From: Methylobacterium terrae
Lineage (GTDB): Bacteria > Pseudomonadota > Alphaproteobacteria > Rhizobiales > Beijerinckiaceae
DNA length: 64,000 nt
Direction of reading: 5' to 3'
NCBI RefSeq assembly: GCF_003173755.1
Contig: NZ_CP029553.1
Span: forward strand, 2,678,501 to 2,742,500
The notes under the pieces are model-generated. The model did not search any database, was not told the origin of the DNA, and worked only from the letters and a program-made list of their open reading frames with translations. Positions 43,091 through 51,950 of the stretch are shown in pieces. Each line of letters begins with the position of its first letter. The stretch's first letter is position 1. The translations under genes and the position numbers were made by a program.

Positions 43091-44956
43091 GTGACGGCCG
43101 ACCTCTCTTGGCTGCCCGCGCCGCCGCCGGACTTCGCCGCCCGGCTCGCCGCGCTCGACGGCCTGCCCGGGGCCTGGGACGCGCTCGTCGCGCTCGCCCG
43201 CACCCGGCTCGACCCGGCGCGGACCAACCGGCTCGACCGAACGCTGCGGCGGCGCGTCCCGGACCGTGAGCCCGTCCGCCTCGCGCTCCTCGGCTCCTCG
43301 ACGCTCTCGCACCTCGCCGCCGGGATCCGGGTCGGGGCTTTGCGTCGCGATCTCCCGCTCACGGTGATCGAGGGGCCGTATGGCCAGTACCGCGAGACGA
43401 TCGACGGCGAGGCCCTGCGCGCCGCCCGGCCCGACACCGTGCTCCTCGCCCTCGACGCCATCGATCTCCTGGGGCCGGGCGATCCCGCCGCCGGGCCGGA
43501 GGCCGCGGGCATCGCGGGCGCCCTCGACGGCCTGAAGCGCTTGTGGGCGCGGGCGCGGGCCGCCCATCGCTGCACGATCATCCAGCAGACGCTGCTGCCG
43601 ACAGCGCTGCCGCTGCTGGGGGGCAACGAGCACCGGATGCCGGGCTCGCTCGCCGCCCGCACCCTGCACCTCAACGCCGCCCTGCGGGAGGCGGCTGCCG
43701 AGGAGGGGGTCGATCTCCTCGCCCTCGACGAGGCGGTCGCGCGCCACGGCCTCGACGCCTGGCACGATCCGGCCCTCTGGCTGCGGGCCCGCCAGGCGGT
43801 GACGCCGGCCGCCGGCCCGCTCTACGGCGACCTCGTCGCCCGCCTCGTCGGCGCGCGGCTCGGCCGCTCGGCCAAGGCGCTGGTGCTCGACCTCGACGAC
43901 ACGCTGTGGGGCGGGACGATCGGCGAGGACGGCCTTGCGGGCATCGTCGTCGGGCAGGGCAGCGCGCTCGGAGAATCCGTCCTGGCCCTGCAAGCCTACG
44001 CCCGCGACCTTGCCCGCCGCGGCATCGTGCTCGCCGCCTGCTCGAAGAACGATCCCGCCCTGGCACGGCTGCCCTTCGCCGCGCATCCCGACATGCTCCT
44101 GCGCCTGCCCGACTTCGCCGCCTTCGCGGCGAACTGGGACGACAAGGCGACGAACCTCCGGCGCATCGCGGCAGAGCTCCGGCTCGGGCTCGACGCCCTC
44201 GTCTTCGTCGACGACAACCCCTTCGAGCGCGCCCTGGTGCGCGAGCACCTGCCGATGGTGGCGGTGCCGGAGGTGCCCGACGAGCCGGCGCTGGTCGCTC
44301 GCTGCCTCGCGGATGCGGGCTACTTCGAGGCCGTGTCCCTCACCGACGAGGATCGCGGCCGGGCCGAGGCCTACGCGCGCCGGATCGTGACGACCGGGGA
44401 AGCCGCCGACGACACCGCCGGGACCGATCTGGCGGGCACCCTGGCGGGGCTCGGCATGCGGCTCACCTGGCGCCCGTTCGACGCGATCGGGCTCCCGCGC
44501 ATCGTTCAGCTCGTCAGCAAGACGAACCAGTTCAACCTGACCGCCCGGCGCCTGCGCGAGCCCGAGGCCGCCGCGCTGATCGACGATCCCGGCACCCTGA
44601 CGCTTCAGCTGCGCCTGACCGACCGCCTCGGCGACAGCGGCGTGATCGCGGTGGCGATCGGCCGGCTCGCGGAGGGCGACCTCGTGATCGAGACCTGGCT
44701 GATGAGCTGCCGGGTGCTCGGGCGGCGCGTCGAGGAGGGCACGCTCGCCGCGCTCGCCGCGGAAGCCGGGCGCCGCGGCGCCCGGCGCCTCGTCGGACAC
44801 TATCGCCCGAGCGGGCGCAACGGGATGGTGGCGGACCTCTACCCGCGCCTCGGCTTCACCGCGGACGGGCAGGGCGAGGAGGGGGGACGCTGGGTGCTCG
44901 ACCTCGCCGGATACGCGCCGCCGGGGGATCTGCCGATGGTCGTGGAAGCGGCATAA
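43091..44956 (+). CDS. FkbH-like HAD-IIIC phosphatase/transferase
   Basis: 621 aa. N-terminal SGNH-like segment (LALLGSSTLSHLAAG, about residues 60-250) then HAD-IIIC domain with motif I DLDDTLWGG (Asp267, Asp269), the later VFVDDNPFERALVREHLP, and a GNAT-like C-terminal domain (LVSKTNQFNLTARRL ... SCRVLGRRVEEGTLAALA). FkbH proteins dephosphorylate 1,3-bisphosphoglycerate and load glycerate onto an ACP. Paired here with its own ACP. No polyketide or peptide synthase is adjacent, so the product is open. Confidence 0.9.
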   Translation: MTADLSWLPAPPPDFAARLAALDGLPGAWDALVALARTRLDPARTNRLDRTLRRRVPDREPVRLALLGSSTLSHLAAGIRVGALRRDLPLTVIEGPYGQYRETIDGEALRAARPDTVLLALDAIDLLGPGDPAAGPEAAGIAGALDGLKRLWARARAAHRCTIIQQTLLPTALPLLGGNEHRMPGSLAARTLHLNAALREAAAEEGVDLLALDEAVARHGLDAWHDPALWLRARQAVTPAAGPLYGDLVARLVGARLGRSAKALVLDLDDTLWGGTIGEDGLAGIVVGQGSALGESVLALQAYARDLARRGIVLAACSKNDPALARLPFAAHPDMLLRLPDFAAFAANWDDKATNLRRIAAELRLGLDALVFVDDNPFERALVREHLPMVAVPEVPDEPALVARCLADAGYFEAVSLTDEDRGRAEAYARRIVTTGEAADDTAGTDLAGTLAGLGMRLTWRPFDAIGLPRIVQLVSKTNQFNLTARRLREPEAAALIDDPGTLTLQLRLTDRLGDSGVIAVAIGRLAEGDLVIETWLMSCRVLGRRVEEGTLAALAAEAGRRGARRLVGHYRPSGRNGMVADLYPRLGFTADGQGEEGGRWVLDLAGYAPPGDLPMVVEAA

Positions 44957-44989
44957 GCGTCCTGCGTCGACACCGACCCAGACGCGCAC

Positions 44990-45037
44990 CCCTTTCCCGA
45001 ATCTCCTTCCGCTTCGCTCCGGTCGTCAGGGAAAGGG
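44990..45037. terminator. Hairpin after the FkbH gene
   Basis: CCCTTTCCC at 44990-44998 and GGGAAAGGG at 45029-45037 pair across a 30-base loop, 33 bases beyond the stop. Terminator-like but with a long loop and no T-run. Confidence 0.4.
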
Positions 45038-45102
45038 CGAAGGCTCATGCCTGGGAATTCCGACGGTATCCGCATCGCGAAGCGATCAATCGGATTTCGC
45101 AT

Positions 45103-45140
45103 GATGCCGCCTCCGGAAGTAGCCGTCCGGAGACGGCATC
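45103..45140. terminator. Bidirectional hairpin between convergent genes
   Basis: GATGCCGCCTCCGG at 45103-45116 pairs with CCGGAGACGGCATC at 45127-45140 with one mismatch. It lies at the stop of the leftward gene (45139) and downstream of the FkbH gene. Confidence 0.5.
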
Positions 45141-46209
45141 ATCCCACCCCCGGCAGGCACCCCTCCGTCACCCGCCAGTTTCGTGTCTCGACCGCCGTCC
45201 CGGCCGGCCCCGCCAGCATCAGCCCGACCTCGGCCTCGCTCTGGCGCTTGCGCGTCCGGGTCGCCGTGTAGACGGTCTGCCAGGTGCCCCGGCAAGCGGG
45301 ATCCGCCTCGCGGCGAGCATGGGGCGCGGCGTCGACGAAGGCGAGGGCGGCGCGGGTGCCCGAAAAACTCTCGGGCAGGCGGATCTCCGCCGCGACCGTG
45401 TGGAGGCGGTTCGGCCGCAGGCCGGCGACCGGGCGGGCACCGGTGAGCACCCCCGGCCCGGGTGCCGCGGCGGGGAGCGCGTGGCGGGTGGTCTCGGGCA
45501 TCGCGAAGAGCGGCGGACCGGCCGGCGCCAGGGATGGGGGCTCGACGAGGCTGTTGCGGAGCGCGTAGGCCCGGCCGCAGACGGCGAGCCAGCCTTCGAG
45601 GTCGGCGTCGGTCGCCGCGGCGTAGGGGGCGAAATGCGGCATGGCGCCCTGCATCAGGCCCTCGCCGCGCCAGGCCACCCGTCCCGGAGCGAGGGCGCCG
45701 GCCTCGCAGACCCGCAGCAGCGTCACCGGGCCGATCGCCCGCAGGCCCGCGAGGAGGCGCCGCACCCCGGCTTCCGTCTCGCCCGGCGGTCCCTTGCGGA
45801 CCAGGATCTTCTCGCCCTCCGCGAGGTCGGCGAGCAGCCGCTCCTTCAGGTAGCCGACCCGGCGGATCTCCCGGTCGAGGATGTCGGCCGGCCGCACGCG
45901 GGGCACCGTGTCCCCGGTATGGTAGGCGAAGGCGTAGCGGCGGCTGTGGCAGAACAGGTAGCCGCCTGCGCCGACCCGGACCTCGATGTCGTCGGGCCCG
46001 CCATACTGCGCGAACCGCGTCTCGACCGCGTGGGTGAGGTCGGCGAGCGGCGCCGAGGACAGGCGGAACAGTCCGAGGGGGTCGATGCCGGCGTAGCGCT
46101 GGGCGATGCCGAACTCGCAATTGTCGCCCAGGCTCTCGAAGCCGCCGAGCAGGTCCGCCGCGGTGAGGCCCGTCGGCGCGGCCGGAGCCCGGCCGAACAG
46201 CGAGATCAT
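45139..46209 (-). CDS. Conserved hypothetical protein, 356 aa (SLGDNCEFG family)
   Basis: Unknown function. The N-terminal half has FESLGDNCEFGIAQRYAGIDPLGLFRLSSAPLADL, a motif I recall from proteins in glycan or capsule loci, possibly related to DUF1796/papain-like proteins. A Cys in LGDNCEFG and a His in YLFCHSRRYAFAYHTGD could be catalytic. The C-terminal part from about residue 230 (ALRNSLVEPPSLAPAG) is Pro/Ala-rich and then another domain (HTVAAEIRLPESF). It overlaps the end of the FAD oxidase gene by 4 bases, so they share a transcript. Confidence 0.65.
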   Translation of the reverse strand: MISLFGRAPAAPTGLTAADLLGGFESLGDNCEFGIAQRYAGIDPLGLFRLSSAPLADLTHAVETRFAQYGGPDDIEVRVGAGGYLFCHSRRYAFAYHTGDTVPRVRPADILDREIRRVGYLKERLLADLAEGEKILVRKGPPGETEAGVRRLLAGLRAIGPVTLLRVCEAGALAPGRVAWRGEGLMQGAMPHFAPYAAATDADLEGWLAVCGRAYALRNSLVEPPSLAPAGPPLFAMPETTRHALPAAAPGPGVLTGARPVAGLRPNRLHTVAAEIRLPESFSGTRAALAFVDAAPHARREADPACRGTWQTVYTATRTRKRQSEAEVGLMLAGPAGTAVETRNWRVTEGCLPGVG

Positions 46210-47750
46210 GCGGCCGTGCCGGACCGTGCCGCCGTCACGGAACCCGCGGCCTTGGCGGGGAACGCCTCCGGCCCGCCTTCCCCGGCCAGCACCTTGCCGG
46301 GATTGAGCAGCCCGTGCGGATCGAGCGCGCCCTTGAGGCGGCGCATCAGGTCGAGGGCGACCGGGTCCTTGTAGCGGGGCAGCTCGTCGCGCTTGATCAG
46401 GCCGACGCCGTGCTCGGCCGCGATCGACCCGTCCATCGCGTGGACGATGTCGTGGACGATGCGGTTGAAGCGCGGCCACTCGGCGAGGAAGGCCGCCTTC
46501 TCGGCCCCGACCGGCTGGGTCAGGTTGAAGTGGATGTTGCCGTCGCCGAAATGCCCGAAGGCGCAGACCCGCACCCCCGGCAGGGCCGCCTCGCAGGCGG
46601 CACCCGCCCGCTCCAGGAATTCCGCCACCCGGGAGACCGGCACCGAGACGTCGTGCTTGATCGAGCCGCCCTCGTACCCCTGCATCTCCGACAGGCTCTC
46701 GCGCAGGCGCCACAGGGCGGCTCCCTGCGCCTCGCTCTGGGCCAGGACCGCGTCCTCGGCGAGCCCGGCATCGATCAGCTCGGCGAGGCGCGCCTCCAGC
46801 TCCTCGTGGGCGTCGGAGGCCGGCGAGGAGAGCTCGACGAGTGCGTAGGAGTGATGGTCGCCTTCGAGCGGCCGCACGGCGCCGGGCAGGTGGCGCAGCA
46901 CCACCTCGAGGGGGAAGCGCGGCACGTACTCGAAGGCGGTCAGCCGCGGCCCGAGCCGGTCGCGCAGGGCCCCGAAGGCGTCGAGCGCGGCCCGCGCGGA
47001 GGCGAGACCCAGGAACGCCGTCGCCTTCGAGACGGGCCGGGGGTGCAGCCGCAGCACGGCCGCCGTGATGATGCCGAGCGTGCCCTCCGAACCGACGAAG
47101 AGGTTCTTCAGGTCGTAGCCGGAATTGTCCTTGCGCAGGGCCCTGAGCCCGTTCCAGACCTGCCCGTCGGCCAGCACCACCTCGAGGCCGAGCGTCAGCT
47201 CGCGGGCATTGCCGTAGGCGAGCACCGCGGTGCCGCCGGCATTGGTGGCGAGGTTGCCGCCGATGCGGCACGAGCCCTCGGAGGCGAGCGAGAGCGGGAA
47301 CAGCATGCCGGCTCCTTCCGCCGCCGCCTGGACGTTCGCCAGCACGCAGCCGGCCTCGACCGTGATGGTGGCGTCGAGGGGATCGACCGCCCGCACCCGG
47401 TCGAGGCGCGCGAGCGAGATCACCACGCCGCCGAACGGCACGCCGCCGCCGACGAGCCCGGTATTGCCGCCATGGGCCACCACCGGCACCCGCGCCTCGG
47501 CGCAGGCCCGCATCGCGAAGGCGACCTCGTCGGTGTCGCGCGGGCGAAGGACCGCGAGCGCCCTGCCGCGATAGAGGCCGCGGGTCTCGGCGAGGTGCGG
47601 GGCGAGATCCGTCTCGTCGGTGAGGACGTGCGCCGGCCCGAGGCGGGCCGCGATCGTGTCGAGGAGGCTGTGGGTCACGGGGAGCGCCGGGGGCTTGGTC
47701 GCGGACGGGGGGAGGGGGTTGCGGCGGGGCGGGATGGCGCGCCGCGTCAC
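46206..47750 (-). CDS. FAD-linked oxidase (D-2-hydroxyacid/D-lactate dehydrogenase type)
   Basis: GlcD/D2HGDH-family flavoprotein oxidising a D-2-hydroxy acid such as D-lactate, glycolate or D-2-hydroxyglutarate. 514 aa at full open length. PP-loop FAD-binding segment PVVAHGGNTGLVGGGVPFGGVVISLARLDRVR, then GGNLATNAGGTAVLAYGNARELTLGLEVVLADG and the C-terminal VFGHFGDGNIHFN-like FGHFGDGNIHFNLTQPVG and IAAEHGVGLIKRDELPRYK. The start is uncertain: GTG 47750 adds a Pro-rich leader, GTG 47678 begins VTHSLLDTIAARLG. Confidence 0.9.
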   Translation of the reverse strand: MTRRAIPPRRNPLPPSATKPPALPVTHSLLDTIAARLGPAHVLTDETDLAPHLAETRGLYRGRALAVLRPRDTDEVAFAMRACAEARVPVVAHGGNTGLVGGGVPFGGVVISLARLDRVRAVDPLDATITVEAGCVLANVQAAAEGAGMLFPLSLASEGSCRIGGNLATNAGGTAVLAYGNARELTLGLEVVLADGQVWNGLRALRKDNSGYDLKNLFVGSEGTLGIITAAVLRLHPRPVSKATAFLGLASARAALDAFGALRDRLGPRLTAFEYVPRFPLEVVLRHLPGAVRPLEGDHHSYALVELSSPASDAHEELEARLAELIDAGLAEDAVLAQSEAQGAALWRLRESLSEMQGYEGGSIKHDVSVPVSRVAEFLERAGAACEAALPGVRVCAFGHFGDGNIHFNLTQPVGAEKAAFLAEWPRFNRIVHDIVHAMDGSIAAEHGVGLIKRDELPRYKDPVALDLMRRLKGALDPHGLLNPGKVLAGEGGPEAFPAKAAGSVTAARSGTAA

Positions 47751-47843
47751 CGCCCTCTAGATAACGGTCGGCCGGCCCTTTTTCCAAGATGCGCGGCCCT
47801 TCGTGAACCATCGCCCGAGACAGCAGGCCCGAGACCGCAGCTC

Positions 47844-48542
47844 ATGCTCTCCGTGATCCCGAACCCGCCGCGCACCGCGCTCCCGATCCAAGGCACCGAC
47901 GACCTGTTCCCCGTGCGCCGGGTCTACTGCGTCGGGCGCAACTTCGCCGCCCATGCCCGCGAGATGGGCGCCGACCCGACCCGCGAGCCGCCGTTCTTCT
48001 TCATGAAACCCGCCGACGCGCTCCAGGTGGTGCCGGACGGGCAGGCGGTCGAGCATCCCTACCCGCCGAAGACCGAGAACTACCATCACGAGGTCGAGCT
48101 GGTGGTGGCGCTGGCCAAGGGCGGGCGCGACATCCCGGTCGCGGACGCCCTCGACCACGTCTACGGCTACGGCGTCGGCCTCGACATGACCCGGCGCGAC
48201 CTGCAAGACGACGCCAAGGCGCTGCGCCGCTCCTGGGAGCTCGGCAAGGCCTCCGACCTGTCGGGCCCGGTCGGCACCCTCAAGCCCGCCTCGGTCATCG
48301 GCCACCCGGACAAGGGTGCGATCACGCTCTCGGTCGACGGCGCCTTACGCCAGAAGGGCGATCTCTCCGACATGATCTGGTCGGTCGCCGAGCAGATCGC
48401 GTATCTCTCGACCTACTTCGCGCTCGAGCCCGGCGACGTGATCTTCGCCGGCACGCCGGAGGGCGTCGGCGCGGTCACCCGCGGCCAGACCATGGTCGGG
48501 ACGATCGAGGGCGTCGGCGAGATCCGCCTGACGGTGGTCTGA
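47844..48542 (+). CDS. Fumarylacetoacetate hydrolase family protein
   Basis: 232 aa FAH-fold hydrolase of the short (FAHD1/fumarylpyruvate hydrolase) group. Metal ligands lie in YHHEVELVVAL (two Glu) and DMTRRDLQ (Asp). Other family segments: VYCVGRNFAAHAREMG, FFFMKPADAL and FAGTPEGVGAV. ATG 47844 after GAG-rich sequence. Substrates such as acylpyruvates or oxaloacetate are likely; it is divergent from the FAD oxidase. Confidence 0.92.
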   Translation: MLSVIPNPPRTALPIQGTDDLFPVRRVYCVGRNFAAHAREMGADPTREPPFFFMKPADALQVVPDGQAVEHPYPPKTENYHHEVELVVALAKGGRDIPVADALDHVYGYGVGLDMTRRDLQDDAKALRRSWELGKASDLSGPVGTLKPASVIGHPDKGAITLSVDGALRQKGDLSDMIWSVAEQIAYLSTYFALEPGDVIFAGTPEGVGAVTRGQTMVGTIEGVGEIRLTVV

Positions 48543-48555
48543 GGAAGGACGCGGG

Positions 48556-49026
48556 ATGACGCGCCGACAGGCTCTGCTGATGCGGGGCGCCCACCTCGTC
48601 TGGCGCTTCACCCGCGGCATGACCCTCGGGGTGCGCGGGGCGGCGATCGACGGCGAGAACCGCGTCTGCCTCGTGCGCCACACCTACATGAACGGCTGGC
48701 ACCTGCCGGGCGGCGGGGTCGAGCCGGGCGAGACGGCGCTCGACGCGGTCGCCCGGGAGCTCCGCGAGGAGACCGGGATCGTCCTCGATCCCGCCGCGAC
48801 GCCGGTCCTGCACGGCTTCTACTTCAACGATCGCGCCTCGCGCCGGGACCACGTCGCGCTCTACGTCGCCCGCGCCTTCGCGGTGCCGGTGCCGAAACGC
48901 CCCGACCGCGAGATCGCCGAGGCCGCCTTCTTTCCCCTCGACGCCCTGCCGCCGGACACCACCCCGGCGACCCGGGCGCGACTCGTCGAAATCCGCGACG
49001 GCCGCCCGCCCGCCGCGACCTGGTAG
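48556..49026 (+). CDS. Nudix hydrolase
   Basis: 156 aa. The Nudix box is complete: GGGVEPGETALDAVARELREETGI (G-x5-E-x7-R-E-L-x-E-E-x-G-I) at about residues 51-74, with the metal-binding glutamates. An N-terminal segment RQALLMRGAHLVWRFTRGMTLGVRGAAID precedes it. Substrate, a nucleoside diphosphate derivative, unknown. It follows the FAH gene by 13 bases on the same strand. Confidence 0.9.
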   Translation: MTRRQALLMRGAHLVWRFTRGMTLGVRGAAIDGENRVCLVRHTYMNGWHLPGGGVEPGETALDAVARELREETGIVLDPAATPVLHGFYFNDRASRRDHVALYVARAFAVPVPKRPDREIAEAAFFPLDALPPDTTPATRARLVEIRDGRPPAATW

Positions 49027-49128
49027 CGGGCGCCCGAAGCCGGCTCCGCAACCCCTTGCGCTCCCCGGCGGAATGGTGTTTAAGCCGCTCATCGGCGCCG
49101 CCACGGTGACGCCGGCGGAAAACAGCGA

Positions 49129-49203
49129 GCGGGTGTAGCTCAGGGGTAGAGCACAACCTTGCCAAGGTTGGGGTCGAGGGTTCGAATCCCTTCGCCCGCT
49201 CCA
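49129..49203 (+). tRNA. tRNA-Gly (GCC)
   Basis: Complete cloverleaf of 75 bases with encoded CCA: 7-base acceptor stem GCGGGTG/CGCCCGC, D-arm GCTC...GAGC, anticodon stem CAACC/GGTTG with loop TTGCCAA (anticodon GCC), T-arm GAGGG TTCGAAT CCCTT. First of three identical copies. Confidence 0.97.
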
Positions 49204-49233
49204 GTTTTTCAACGTGAGGCCGAACGGGTTTGG

Positions 49234-49308
49234 GCGGGTGTAGCTCAGGGGTAGAGCACAACCTTGCCAAGGTTGGGGTCGAGGGTTCGAATCCCTTCGC
49301 CCGCTCCA
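49234..49308 (+). tRNA. tRNA-Gly (GCC), second copy
   Basis: Same 75-base sequence as the copy at 49129, with CCA encoded and 30 bases of spacer between them. Confidence 0.97.
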
Positions 49309-49333
49309 AGTTCGGGACGGCCTCGCAGAGTGA

Positions 49334-49408
49334 GCGGGTGTAGCTCAGGGGTAGAGCACAACCTTGCCAAGGTTGGGGTCGAGGGTTCGAATCCCTTCGC
49401 CCGCTCCA
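49334..49408 (+). tRNA. tRNA-Gly (GCC), third copy
   Basis: Third identical copy, 25 bases after the second. The spacers differ from each other, so the repeats are gene duplications limited to the tRNA itself plus the CCA end. Confidence 0.97.
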
Positions 49409-49674
49409 AATCTCCTAACCACCATCACGAACGCAAGCGGATCGTCGCTTGGACCGACTCGGTCGGATCGAAGCCCGAGGACGATCGTCCGCTGCGGCGG
49501 ACTTCCGCTCGAACCAGGCGCCAAGCCGTGCTCCGCCGATCCTCCCGCGTGTTCGAACGCCTCGACCCGCCATGCAATCGGATGCCCGGCAAACCGGTGA
49601 TCGGCTAAGGGGCATGACCACGCCTCGAGCGAGGTCACGCACGGGCGCGGATCACCCGGGAGGCGTCGCGGACG
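49409..49674. other. Intergenic region between tRNAs and the BI-1 gene terminator
   Basis: No coding potential is convincing here. Short open frames in this stretch are Arg-rich shadows. Apart from the terminator at its right end, I see nothing definite. Confidence 0.4.
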
Positions 49675-49708
49675 AAAAAACCCGCCGGTCCCTCGCGGGA
49701 CGGCGGGT
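49675..49708 (-). terminator. Rho-independent terminator of the BI-1 gene
   Basis: On the minus strand a stem ACCCGCCGTCCCG/GGGACCGGCGGGT is followed by TTTTTT (AAAAAA at 49675-49680 on the plus strand), 33 bases beyond the BI-1 stop. The best terminator in the window. Confidence 0.8.
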
Positions 49709-49740
49709 GGAAGTCGAGGGTCCGTGGTGGAGGGAAGGGC

Positions 49741-50451
49741 CTATTCCCGCTCGCCGGTGAGGCTCAGCAGCATCTGGAACAGGTTGATGAAGTTCAGGTA
49801 GAGCGACAGGGCGCCGAACACCGCGAGCTTGGAGGTGGCTTCCTCGCCCCAGTTCTCGGCGTACTGCTCCTTGATCGACTGCGTGTCGTAGGCGGTGAGC
49901 CCGGTGAAGATCACGACGCCGATGAGCGAGATCGCGAATTGCAGCGCGCTCGAGGCCAGGAAGATGTTGACCAGGCTGGCGATGACGAGGCCGATCAGGC
50001 CCATCACCAGGAACGAGCCCATCCGCGAGAGGTCGCGCTTCGTGGTGTAGCCGTAGAGGCTGGTCGCCCCGAACATCGCCGCGGTGATGAAGAACGTGCG
50101 GGCGATGCTGGTGCCGGTGAAGACCAGGAAGATCGAGGCCAGGGACAGCCCCATCACCCCGCAGAAGGTCCAGAACAGGGTGTGGGCGGTGGCGACCGAG
50201 ATGCGGTCGGCGCGGAACGACAGCACCATGATGAAGGCCAGCGGCGCCAGCATCACGACGTATTTGAGCGGCGTGCCGAAGAGCGGCTTGTAGAGCGCCG
50301 GGGTCGACGAGACGCCGAGCGCCACGAGGCCGGTCAGCGCCAGGCCGAGGCCCATCGTGTTGTAGACCCGCAGCATGTGCCGCCGCAGGCCCTCGTCGAA
50401 GACCGCACCGGCGGGGGCCGCGTGGGTCTGCCAGGCGAAGGGGGTGTTCAT
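49741..50451 (-). CDS. Bax inhibitor-1/YccA family membrane protein
   Basis: Seven-helix protein of the BI-1/TMBIM family (YccA/YbhL), which in bacteria includes pH-sensitive calcium-leak channels. 236 aa. Family features: HMLRVYNTMGLGLALTGLVAL, GYTTKRDLSRMGSFLVMGLIGL, LTAYDTQSIKEQYAENWGEE and the ending ALSLYLNFINLFQMLLSLTG with the conserved Asp pair region. Transcribed alone, with the terminator downstream. Confidence 0.93.
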   Translation of the reverse strand: MNTPFAWQTHAAPAGAVFDEGLRRHMLRVYNTMGLGLALTGLVALGVSSTPALYKPLFGTPLKYVVMLAPLAFIMVLSFRADRISVATAHTLFWTFCGVMGLSLASIFLVFTGTSIARTFFITAAMFGATSLYGYTTKRDLSRMGSFLVMGLIGLVIASLVNIFLASSALQFAISLIGVVIFTGLTAYDTQSIKEQYAENWGEEATSKLAVFGALSLYLNFINLFQMLLSLTGERE

Positions 50452-50489
50452 CGGGGAGATCGCTCCGGGATGGTGGCGGGTGGGGAGGG

Positions 50490-51269
50490 TCAGTGCTGCA
50501 GGGCCGCCAGGGTGGCGGCCGCGCGGCCGAGATCGGGCTCGTTGCCCGAGCCGCTCAGCGCGTAGGCGCCGCGTCCGGCGGTCCAGTAGACCGTCACGGC
50601 CTCCGGCGAGCGGACGATGGCCGGGGCGTGCGCCGCCGCATCGGCGCTGCGAGTGGCGAAGAGCGCGACCTTGCCGAGGCTGCCGGCATCGATCGCGACC
50701 TCGACGCCCGCGCCGCTGCGGGCGGGGAAGATCTGCATGTCGTCGACGCGCCAGTCCGACGGCAGGTCGGGCAGGGCGATGCCGGTCGCCGCCTCGACCT
50801 CGCGGCGGTCGTAGGCGGGGGTCGGGCGCTGCGAGGTCACGCGGGCCCGCACCAGGGCCGCCTGACGGGCCTGGAGCGCTTCCTCGACGAAGGCCGGGGA
50901 GTGGGTCTGCGCGACCGTGTTCTGCACGCCGAAATCGCCGGTCTCGTTGTGCAGGAGCCAGCCGGTGCCGACCAGCATCGCGATCACCGCGGCACGCTGG
51001 AGCCGCGCGCCGATGCGCCGCCAGGTGAGCGCCCGGTCGAGGCGGCGCGCCGCCGCGGCGAGACGCTCCGGCGTCGGGCCGACGCGCACGGCGCCGTCCC
51101 GCGCCGACCCGAAGGCGGCGCAGAGGGCGTCGCGGGTGTGCAGGTCGGCCATCACCTGCGCCGCCACCTCGGGCCGCGCCGCCAGGTGCTCCTCGACCTC
51201 GATCCGCCGGCCGAGATCGAGCTGGCCGTCGATGTAGGCGTTCAGGTCCGCCTCGGTGATCGGGTCCAT
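50490..51269 (-). CDS. Anti-sigma factor (transmembrane)
   Basis: Probable regulator of the ECF sigma factor encoded just upstream. ATG 51269 is favoured because GGAG lies 6 bases before it; an ATG at 51299 that overlaps the sigma stop as TGATG is the alternative. 259 aa. An N-terminal helical sigma-binding region (ITEADLNAYIDGQLDLGRRIEVEEHLAARPEVA) lacks the zinc-type HxxxCxxC. One membrane helix (AVIAMLVGTGWLLH, about 105-118) precedes a periplasmic domain of about 140 residues ending LGRAAATLAALQH. Confidence 0.85.
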   Translation of the reverse strand: MDPITEADLNAYIDGQLDLGRRIEVEEHLAARPEVAAQVMADLHTRDALCAAFGSARDGAVRVGPTPERLAAAARRLDRALTWRRIGARLQRAAVIAMLVGTGWLLHNETGDFGVQNTVAQTHSPAFVEEALQARQAALVRARVTSQRPTPAYDRREVEAATGIALPDLPSDWRVDDMQIFPARSGAGVEVAIDAGSLGKVALFATRSADAAAHAPAIVRSPEAVTVYWTAGRGAYALSGSGNEPDLGRAAATLAALQH

Positions 51270-51298
51270 CGCCGCCTCCGCTGAATGCTCGCGTCTCA

Positions 51299-51877
51299 TC
51301 ACGACGCCCTCGCGGGGCCGGCCCCGCCATCGACCACCCGCAGCCGCGGACCCGGTCGAGCCGGAGGCTCGTCCGGGGCGGCCTGGCGGGCGGTGCCGCC
51401 GCTCTCGATGTTGCGCAGGGCCGCCCGGGCGCGCCCGAGGCGCGACATCAGCGTGCCGATCGGGATGCCGAGCACGTCGGCGGCCTCCTGGTAGGCCAAT
51501 CCCTCGATGGTCACGAGGTGCAGGGCCTCGCGCTGCTCCGCCGGCAGGCGCTGGAACGCCTCGCGCACCTGCGCCAGGCGCACGTGCCCTTCCTGGGCCG
51601 GCGGCGTCGCCTCGTCGCTCATCTGCCCGAGGGCGTCGGCGTAGCGCGCCTCGACCTTGCGGCGGCGCTGGTCGTCGATGAAGGCGTTGTGCAGCACCGT
51701 CATCAGCCAGGTGCGCAGGTTGGTCCCCGGCCGCAGGGTGCCCTGGCGCTCGAGGGCGCGCACGAGAGTGTCGTGCACGAGGTCGTCGGCCTGCGCGGCG
51801 TCGCGCGTGAGGGACCGGGCGTAGCGCCGGAGCGGCACCATCAGGTCGAGGACGTCGGGGCGCTTGCGAAGCATCAT
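51299..51877 (-). CDS. ECF RNA polymerase sigma factor
   Basis: 192 aa group-4 sigma factor. Region 2 is DLMVPLRRYARSLTRDAAQADDLVHDTLVRALERQ ... GTNLRTWLMTVLHNAFIDDQRRRK; region 4 is FQRLPAEQREALHLVTIEGLAYQEAADVLGIPIGTLMSRLGRARAALR. The C-terminal 35 residues are Pro/Arg-rich and variable. Its gene is coupled to the anti-sigma gene by an overlapping stop/start. The promoter class it recognises cannot be read from this window. Confidence 0.93.
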   Translation of the reverse strand: MMLRKRPDVLDLMVPLRRYARSLTRDAAQADDLVHDTLVRALERQGTLRPGTNLRTWLMTVLHNAFIDDQRRRKVEARYADALGQMSDEATPPAQEGHVRLAQVREAFQRLPAEQREALHLVTIEGLAYQEAADVLGIPIGTLMSRLGRARAALRNIESGGTARQAAPDEPPARPGPRLRVVDGGAGPARAS

Positions 51878-51950
51878 ATGGGGTGAACGTCCGCCGGGGC
51901 CGGTCTAATCCCGCGCCGGTCGCCCCTCGCGCACGGGGAGTTCACGTCCG

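Noticed and set aside
49345..49760. Small open frames after the tRNA genes
   Set aside because: They begin inside the tRNA or in the terminator area, have no ribosome site and are Arg-rich; no protein is credible.
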